Below the pieces are notes generated by a model. That model made no database searches, was not told the DNA's origin, and saw nothing but the letters and a program-made list of their open reading frames with translations. Position numbers and translations under genes: made by a program. From Candidatus Uhrbacteria bacterium (GTDB lineage Bacteria > Patescibacteriota > Patescibacteriia > UBA9934 > UBA11717), in assembly GCA_013203725.1 (NCBI GenBank), contig JABMPK010000061.1, positions 1-10,703 of the forward strand: 10,703 nt of DNA. The letters run 5' to 3'. Positions 6,141 to 10,703 of this stretch are shown in pieces (positions within the stretch are counted from its first letter, which is position 1; every line of letters starts with the position of its first letter).

Positions 6141-6213
6141 ACTCAGTAAGAGGAGTCACGACCTCGAAAAGACCCTGAATATATTAATATCTACGTTTTT
6201 ACCACTACTATTT
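6141..6213 (+). other. rpsT leader with an orphan ribosome-binding-site-like motif
   Basis: The leader contains AAGAGGAG (6148-6155), but no ATG, GTG or TTG follows at usable distance. GAGG (6150-6153) can pair with CCTC (6162-6165) around an 8-base loop. The rest is AT-rich up to the rpsT ATG at 6214. The element could be a regulatory leader of rpsT or what remains of a lost gene start. Confidence 0.4.
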
Positions 6214-6477
6214 ATGCCAAATAAGGCAAGTGCAAAGAAAGCTTTGCGACAAGACGTAAAGCGCGCGGAATTAAACAAAGCTGCAAAGCGAAACATGGAG
6301 CACGCTGTAAAAGTCACACGCAAGGCAACTGCTGAAGGAAACAAGGCAGATGCTTCAAAGTCACTTCTACTTGCTCAGAAACTGTTAGACAAAGCGACAA
6401 AGCGACGCATCATCAAAGCAAATACAGCATCACGAACAAAAGCGCGATTAGCAAAAGCTATCAACGCAATCAAGTAA
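6214..6477 (+). CDS. rpsT: 30S ribosomal protein S20
   Basis: At 87 residues it matches the length of S20, a small helical protein that binds 16S rRNA early in 30S assembly. The sequence is Lys/Ala/Arg-rich with the classic N-terminus MPNKASAKKALRQD. An Asn-rich junction and a basic C-terminal helix (KRRIIKANTASRTKARLAKA) follow, as in the family. The in-frame open stretch upstream to 6106 lacks protein character, so the MPNK start at 6214 is firm. There is no ribosome binding site directly before it; the nearest purine-rich motif is about 60 bases upstream. It converges with holA across a shared terminator. Confidence 0.96.
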   Translation: MPNKASAKKALRQDVKRAELNKAAKRNMEHAVKVTRKATAEGNKADASKSLLLAQKLLDKATKRRIIKANTASRTKARLAKAINAIK

Positions 6478-6479
6478 CA

Positions 6480-6506
6480 AAAAACGAGCCGATGAGGCTC
6501 GTTTTT
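6480..6506. terminator. Bidirectional terminator between rpsT and holA
   Basis: An 11-bp perfect stem, AAAAACGAGCC (6480-6490) with GGCTCGTTTTT (6496-6506), encloses a 5-base loop and carries T-runs on both strands. It begins 2 bases after the rpsT stop and ends 5 bases before the holA stop. Confidence 0.93.
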
Positions 6507-6511
6507 GTTTG

Positions 6512-7486
6512 TCATGCAACAAGGTCGACTACCAGTTGCTCAAGTACCGATACATCCTTCATGGATCCATTCTTTAATCTCTCATCCGCCGTCAAAACAG
6601 ACGCGATCATTCCTTTGAGTTCATCAGACGGCATCGCCAATGCTCTGGGCATGGTCTTCTTTGCTACAAACGGATGAATCCCAAGCTCTCTCGCGGCGTT
6701 GCGCTCGCTCCCACGGCCATTCACAGCCGCGTACGCTCGTAACTCGGTCAACAACTGCACTTCCCGCATCAACATGTTAATGAGCTGGCCAGGCGAAGTC
6801 CCACGGTCCACCTCGTTTCGCAACAACCCGACCGCCTTACGACCATCGTGCGCTCTCACAGCATCCAAAAATGCAAAAAGCGAGTCGTCGAACGTGGGCT
6901 GCACAAGTTTTATCACAGTCTCACGCGTCACAGTCCCGCCATCCACCGCCGTAGATACTTTGTCGACTTCGTTTTTCAATCTCCACGTATCAGCTCCCGC
7001 GCGAATCACAATCTCGCGTAAAGCGTCCGCGTTCAATGTCGCCGACGACTTTGCCTGCACCCAAAGCGACGCTTCACGATCCGTCATGACTCCCAAAGGA
7101 TACTCGTGCACGTCTGATCCTAACCGCAACACGGCATACAACTTGTTCTTCGCTGATCGTTCAACAGTCACCTCAGAATCTGCAAGAATAATTATCGTCT
7201 CGTCTCCCCGTCCCAACAGTTTTGCCGACCACGCCTCAGCATCGGCCTTCTTTGTTGTTGCGTGTGCCAAACCTTTCACAACTATCATCCTGCGCTCAGC
7301 TAAAAACGGCGGAGCACCAAGCGCACTCATAATGTCTCCCATATTTCCAGAACTTGCAGATGAGGAAAACTCAAAAACATCCAAATTCATCCCACTCGGA
7401 TCAAACTTCTCTTTGAATTTATCCGTCATCCCAGATATTTTCTCCTTTATCCGGAACGCGTCCTCCCCATATATCAATATCACCAT
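6512..7486 (-). CDS. holA: DNA polymerase III delta subunit
   Basis: HolA opens the beta sliding clamp as part of the clamp-loader complex at the replication fork. This 324-residue protein has the family layout. The N-terminal domain starts MVILIYGEDAFRIKEK, and ALGAPPFLAERRMIVV (55-70) is the segment that contacts the clamp (F61 near the expected position). TIIILADSE (97-105) is the next core strand, and DTWRLKNEVDKVS (166-178) is the conserved pre-collar motif. The C-terminal helical collar (about 200-324) includes SLFAFLDAV and the LLRNEVDRGTSPGQLINML region. Length is normal. The ATG at 7486 begins directly at the first strand. No clear ribosome binding site precedes it, and a -10-like box ends 9 bases upstream, suggesting leaderless translation. 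Confidence 0.93.
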   Translation of the reverse strand: MVILIYGEDAFRIKEKISGMTDKFKEKFDPSGMNLDVFEFSSSASSGNMGDIMSALGAPPFLAERRMIVVKGLAHATTKKADAEAWSAKLLGRGDETIIILADSEVTVERSAKNKLYAVLRLGSDVHEYPLGVMTDREASLWVQAKSSATLNADALREIVIRAGADTWRLKNEVDKVSTAVDGGTVTRETVIKLVQPTFDDSLFAFLDAVRAHDGRKAVGLLRNEVDRGTSPGQLINMLMREVQLLTELRAYAAVNGRGSERNAARELGIHPFVAKKTMPRALAMPSDELKGMIASVLTADERLKNGSMKDVSVLEQLVVDLVA

Positions 7487-7495
7487 AGTTCCAGT

Positions 7496-7504
7496 ATCTT
7501 ACCA
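7496..7504 (-). promoter_or_regulatory. Extended -10 promoter of holA
   Basis: On the minus strand TGG then TAAGAT (7501-7496) gives an extended -10 with 4 of 6 matches. The start codon lies 9 bases further on. The predicted transcript has almost no leader. Confidence 0.45.
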
Positions 7505-7511
7505 CATACCC

Positions 7512-7540
7512 TTGACAAAACTGTCTTTTTCTGGTATAAA
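7512..7540 (+). promoter_or_regulatory. Near-consensus promoter of an RNA-like unit
   Basis: TTGACA (7512-7517), a 17-base spacer, TGG and TATAAA (7535-7540). The -35 is perfect, the -10 is 5 of 6 and a TGn extension is present. It is among the best promoters in the window, yet no substantial open frame follows. Transcription should start near 7547. Confidence 0.85.
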
Positions 7541-7546
7541 CGGAGC

Positions 7547-7896
7547 AGTTCAAGGGGAATATACGAGATGAGGTCCCTGGTATGCTGTGGCATCCACAGA
7601 GACTCACAAGTATCATGATTCTAGGGTGCAAGTACGGCACTGATGGTTGAATGATGCTTAGTCAAAAGTTCTGCGCGGCAGGATTTGCAACCCTATTCGA
7701 CAAAGGCAACTGACCAGCAGGTATTTTCTTAGAACACACCAAAAGGGCGAGCAGTGCAAAGCCCCATCAACCTCTGCGCGTGACGGAGGAAGATGTTTGT
7801 ATCACGCAACGAACTTGAGGGCGGCCACTCTGTGGTCGTCCTCTTCGCTAACCAAAATTAAAAAGACTCGATTCTTCACCATGAATCGAGTCTTTT
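7547..7896 (+). ncRNA. Candidate structured non-coding RNA, class unknown
   Basis: A transcript of about 350 nt is predicted from the promoter at 7512-7540 to the hairpin terminator at 7861-7896. No protein-like open frame fills it. Visible stems are CTGTGG/CCACAG (7585-7590 with 7594-7599), GGTGC/GCACT (7625-7629 with 7637-7641), GCGTGA/TCACGC (7778-7783 with 7802-7807), and a 12-bp stem at 7817-7828 with 7832-7843. The last contains two G-U pairs that form only in plus-strand RNA, which supports the transcription direction. GAGG in the GCGTGA-stem loop (7786-7789) could pair with CCTC (7771-7774) to make a pseudoknot. The size would suit RNase P RNA or tmRNA. I could not find the RNase P core, the tmRNA tRNA-like ends or the SRP tetraloop region, so I leave the class open. 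Confidence 0.6.
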
Positions 7897-7900
7897 ATTT
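7861..7900. terminator. Bidirectional terminator of the RNA unit and polA
   Basis: A 14-bp perfect stem, AAAAGACTCGATTC (7861-7874) with its complement (7883-7896), encloses an 8-base loop. T-rich ends lie on both strands. It starts right after the candidate RNA and lies 2 bases from the polA stop codon. Confidence 0.93.
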
Positions 7901-10586
7901 ACTTTACATCTCTCCAATTTTTCCCAATCTCCACGTCTACCGTCAGTGGCACTTTGCATTTCACAACGTTCTCCATGATACGTTTCGCATTCCTTGCAAC
8001 CTCATCGACTAGCTTGTCGTCGACTTCAAAGACGAGTTCATCGTGCACCTGCAAAATCATTCGCGCCCTGTCACCGTAGCCTTGCTTCTCCAACCACTCG
8101 TCCACCTCTATCATCGCTTTCTTGATGATATCTGCGGCCGATCCTTGCAATGGCATGTTCGTTGCCATGCGCTCTGCAGACGCTCGCACCATCTGCACAC
8201 CAGAATCAAGATCCGGCAATGCTCGGCGACGTCCGAATGATGATTCCGCATACAGGTTCTCCTGCGCATCCGCCAAGATCTTGTCTAGGTAGGTTCGTAC
8301 TGTAGGGAATACCTCAAAATACTTTTCAATAAACTCTTTCGCTTCTGTGAAACTCACTCCAATACTTCGCGAGAGTGCACGTGGTCCCATTCCATAGATG
8401 ATTCCAAAGTTCACGGCCTTAGCAGAGCTTCGTTGCTTCTTTGTAACCTCATCCTCCGAAATCTCGAACACCTTGGCAGCTGTTGATCTATGAATATCTC
8501 CACCTTCATTGAAAACTTGTACCATGCTCTTGTCGCCAGAGAACGCAGCAACGAGTCTAAGCTCGATCTGGGAATAGTCGGCGGCGATTAGTGACTTTCC
8601 TTTTGGCGCTGTGAAGGCCCTACGTATGTCGCGACCAAGATCCGTGCGTATTGGGATGTTTTGCAAGTTCGGATTCGAGCTTGAGAGCCGTCCGGTGGCA
8701 GCCACCGTCTGGTTAAAGTCCGAGTGCAACCGCTTGTCTGATGCTACAAGCTCTGGAAGCGCGTCTATGTACGTTGACTTTAGTTTTGTAAGCTCTCGAT
8801 ACTCAGAAACAAGGTCAATAATCGCATGCTCCTCCCGAATCTTCTCCAGCTCGGGTGCAGCAGTCGAGTATCCTGTCTTAGTTTTCTTGATTCCCTTTAC
8901 TGGAAGTTCAAGATCAACAAACAAAACGTCCGCCAACTGTGAAGGGGACTTGATATTAAAGTCACGTCCCGCGAGTTTTAGAATTTTCTTTGTTAAAGCC
9001 TTGATTCGAATCTCTAGCTCCCCAGACATCTTCTTTAAAGCGGGCTTATCGAGCAGTACTCCATAACTTTCCATGTTCGCAAGAACAAATATCAACGGGT
9101 GCTCAATGGCCTCGTACAACTTTGTCATACCAGATTCCTTCAGGCGCCCTCTGAGCTCCTTTTCTGCAGGAATGAACTGCGCGACGATCTTTCCAAGTGT
9201 CTCGTGGTCTCCATCTGTTGTGAATGTCTTTGGAAGATCTGGTACAGATGTACCGACGAGGTCAGCAAGCACCGTATCAACATCAACATTTCGCGATCCT
9301 GCACGAACAAGGAAGCTTGCCACCTTAAGATCCATACCTTTTTCCGATAACTCCAACCTGGACTGTCGTAATATATGAAATATACGTTTAAGATCATGTC
9401 CAATGAATGCCGCATCGCGCAAAAACAAGGCTAGCTTCTTTAGTGTAGCTTCCGTTGGCGAAACAAACACGTACGACACCTCTCCATTCGAGAGCGCCAT
9501 CGATGTTACAGACGTTCCGAACAAATCCATTGCATGGTCGTGTACATCAAGTGCATAAAGACCTTGTTTGTCACTGAACGCACCGAGCATCTCTTTTACT
9601 AACGAGCCGTCTCGATCCAACTTTATCTCCAGCTTGGCCTTCGAGCTTTTTTCCGACTTCTTTTTTGGCTCTTCCGCAACCTCGGTCACAATCCCACGCT
9701 GTTCGAGCCGTCTTATAAGACCCGCAAACTCAAGATCTTGATAAATGTTCTTTACCTTGTGCCAATCTGGAACCTCAACAGCCGCATTATCCATTGAAAA
9801 GTCCATTGGAACATCACGAATAATAGTAGCAAGCTCGTGAGACATCAGAGCATTGTCCTTGTCTGCCTCAAGCTTCTTGATTGTCCCCGGCTTTACCTTG
9901 TCCTCCAACTTTCCTGACTCCAATGCGCTATAAATCTGCTCCAGCGTTCCAAATTCTTGTATCAGCTCTGTCCCTCCTTTGTCTCCGATCCCCTTCACTC
10001 CCGGAATGTTGTCGGATGAGTCTCCTTTTAATGATTTGTAGTCAACAATATGCTCGGGGCCAAAACCGTACCGCTCTTTCACGGCCGCGATGTCGTAAAC
10101 TTTAGTGACAGAGAACCCTTTTATAAAAACCATCACCTTCGTGAGCTCGTCTACAAGCTGCAAGGCGTCCAGGTCACCCGTAATAATGATCGTCTCTGTC
10201 TCCGGGTTGTGGCGCTCATGTTCAGCGATAGTCCCAAGTAGGTCGTCCGCTTCGAATCCCTTGATTCCAAAGTGGGGAACACCGTGTGCATCTAGGATGT
10301 CGTCGATAATAGGGATCTGGTCGTAAAGCTCTTGAGCTTTCTCTGCACGACCAGCCTTGTAGTCTTTGTATACATCGTCTCGAAATGTTCCACCAACCAC
10401 ATCCCAACACACAACAAGGTGAGTTGGTTTCATTTCTTCTAGAATCTTGTCTATCGCCATCGCGAATCCATATGCAGCGTTCACAACAGTGCCGTCTTTT
10501 GTTGTTAGCGGTGGGATTGCGTGCCATGCGCGATGAAGCAATGAGTTACCGTCTATTACGTAAAGTTTATTCTTATTTTTTGCCAT
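7899..10586 (-). CDS. polA: DNA polymerase I
   Basis: This 895-residue enzyme fills gaps and removes primers in replication and repair. The N-terminal 5'-3' exonuclease (about 1-290) has its metal ligands: D12, D62, D114/D115 in GFEADDLLG, D138/D140 in TGDLDAL, and D189/D192 in LKGDSSDNIPGVKGIG. A Lys-rich linker (306-318) leads to the 3'-5' exonuclease-like domain (about 320-490), where the proofreading residues are not intact: the DxE site reads LDVHD and the other acidic positions are missing. The polymerase domain (about 490-895) is complete, with TGRLSSSNPNLQNIP (631-645), motif A DYSQIELR (D670, E675), motif B with K723, F727 and Y731, and motif C QVHDE (H848, D849, E850). The ATG at 10586 has no ribosome binding site. 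Length is normal for the family. Confidence 0.97.
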   Translation of the reverse strand: MAKNKNKLYVIDGNSLLHRAWHAIPPLTTKDGTVVNAAYGFAMAIDKILEEMKPTHLVVCWDVVGGTFRDDVYKDYKAGRAEKAQELYDQIPIIDDILDAHGVPHFGIKGFEADDLLGTIAEHERHNPETETIIITGDLDALQLVDELTKVMVFIKGFSVTKVYDIAAVKERYGFGPEHIVDYKSLKGDSSDNIPGVKGIGDKGGTELIQEFGTLEQIYSALESGKLEDKVKPGTIKKLEADKDNALMSHELATIIRDVPMDFSMDNAAVEVPDWHKVKNIYQDLEFAGLIRRLEQRGIVTEVAEEPKKKSEKSSKAKLEIKLDRDGSLVKEMLGAFSDKQGLYALDVHDHAMDLFGTSVTSMALSNGEVSYVFVSPTEATLKKLALFLRDAAFIGHDLKRIFHILRQSRLELSEKGMDLKVASFLVRAGSRNVDVDTVLADLVGTSVPDLPKTFTTDGDHETLGKIVAQFIPAEKELRGRLKESGMTKLYEAIEHPLIFVLANMESYGVLLDKPALKKMSGELEIRIKALTKKILKLAGRDFNIKSPSQLADVLFVDLELPVKGIKKTKTGYSTAAPELEKIREEHAIIDLVSEYRELTKLKSTYIDALPELVASDKRLHSDFNQTVAATGRLSSSNPNLQNIPIRTDLGRDIRRAFTAPKGKSLIAADYSQIELRLVAAFSGDKSMVQVFNEGGDIHRSTAAKVFEISEDEVTKKQRSSAKAVNFGIIYGMGPRALSRSIGVSFTEAKEFIEKYFEVFPTVRTYLDKILADAQENLYAESSFGRRRALPDLDSGVQMVRASAERMATNMPLQGSAADIIKKAMIEVDEWLEKQGYGDRARMILQVHDELVFEVDDKLVDEVARNAKRIMENVVKCKVPLTVDVEIGKNWRDVK

Positions 10587-10596
10587 ATATAATGAC

Positions 10597-10605
10597 AGAT
10601 TAGCA
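10597..10605 (-). promoter_or_regulatory. Possible extended -10 promoter of polA
   Basis: On the minus strand TGC then TAATCT (10602-10597) lies 10 bases before the ATG. The only -35 candidate at 17 bases is the T-run of the upstream terminator. The -10 itself has 3 of 6 matches, so this is weak apart from its position, which mirrors that before holA and rmuC. Confidence 0.3.
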
Positions 10606-10618
10606 TATTTTGCAGTAT

Positions 10619-10653
10619 AAAAAAACGCGCGCCCCGGGAGAACCCGAGACGCG
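10619..10653 (-). terminator. Terminator of the gene upstream of polA
   Basis: On the minus strand an 11-bp stem (10653-10643 with 10638-10628) encloses TTCT. It includes two G-U pairs that exist only in minus-strand RNA, and seven Ts (10625-10619) follow. It ends a gene transcribed from beyond the window's right edge. Confidence 0.88.
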
Positions 10654-10674
10654 TGTTGAAGAAGCCCTTGCGGA

Positions 10675-10703
10675 CTAGTTGACCGGCGCCGCCGCGTTGG
10701 CGC
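10675..10703 (-). CDS. C-terminal end of an unknown minus-strand gene (partial)
   Basis: The last codons of a frame entering from the right edge read Ala-Asn-Ala-Ala-Ala-Pro-Val-Asn then TAG. The minus-strand terminator begins about 20 bases later, as expected after a stop codon. Only eight residues are visible, so the product cannot be named. Confidence 0.45.

Noticed and set aside
6106..6213. Upstream TTG start for rpsT giving a 123-residue protein
   Set aside because: S20 is 86-88 residues long and starts MPN. The TTG is part of the -35 box.
6699..7571. Plus-strand open frame of about 290 codons opposite holA
   Set aside because: It is Ser/Thr-rich low-character sequence fully explained as the shadow of the well-supported holA gene.
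7650..7660. Minus-strand GACTAAGCAT, which matches a conserved stretch of E. coli tmRNA
   Set aside because: No T-arm sequence follows where tmRNA requires it, and the promoter and G-U pairs point to the plus strand. A ten-base match can be chance.
7547..7896. RNase P RNA, tmRNA or SRP RNA as the identity of the RNA unit
   Set aside because: I searched by eye for the RNase P GAGGAAAGUCC and ACAGAA cores, the tmRNA tRNA-like ends and the SRP GGAAG/AGCA region and found none convincing. A covariance-model search is needed before excluding a divergent form.
1..10703. CRISPR array, insertion sequence, integrase, tRNA or rRNA
   Set aside because: No regularly spaced repeats, transposase or recombinase motifs, tRNA cloverleaf or rRNA segments were seen on either strand.

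Overview
The window looks like a stretch of chromosome from a bacterium using the standard code with mid-range GC. TGA ends both the epimerase and holA, so TGA-recoded lineages are unlikely. The compact housekeeping set, the poor conservation of some genes and the frequent lack of ribosome binding sites suggest a Patescibacteria/CPR-like genome. That placement is inference from style; no rRNA or other firm marker is present.

Left part (1-2451). A hairpin-rich non-coding stretch of about 250 bases is followed by rmuC. A small helical protein of unknown function starts two bases after the rmuC stop, and maf (nucleotide pyrophosphatase) follows. A strong hairpin terminator that works in both directions closes this part.

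Middle part (about 2452-6140). Four genes each appear to be their own transcription unit: an unknown 229-residue protein (-), a (beta/alpha)8-barrel protein (+), an NAD-dependent epimerase/dehydratase with an added hydrophobic segment (+), and an HD-domain phosphohydrolase (-). They have recognisable ribosome binding sites, visible -35 boxes for most, and tight terminators. They look accessory compared with the flanking housekeeping genes, which mostly lack ribosome binding sites. At the right end of this block a very good promoter plus ribosome-binding-site-like element has no start codon behind it and now reads into rpsT.

Right part (6214-10703). rpsT (ribosomal protein S20) converges with holA (DNA polymerase III delta). 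Between holA and polA lies a 412-base gap. It holds a near-consensus promoter, several stems and a 14-bp hairpin terminator, and looks like a structured non-coding RNA gene of about 350 nt that I cannot assign to a known class. polA (full-length DNA polymerase I with a degenerate proofreading domain) follows on the minus strand. Upstream of it are a terminator and the last codons of another minus-strand gene.

The housekeeping genes share a DNA replication, repair and nucleotide-hygiene theme (RmuC, Maf, HolA, PolA, perhaps the HD phosphohydrolase). Apart from rmuC and its partner, they do not form one operon. The most interesting unexplained element is the RNA-like unit at 7512-7900.
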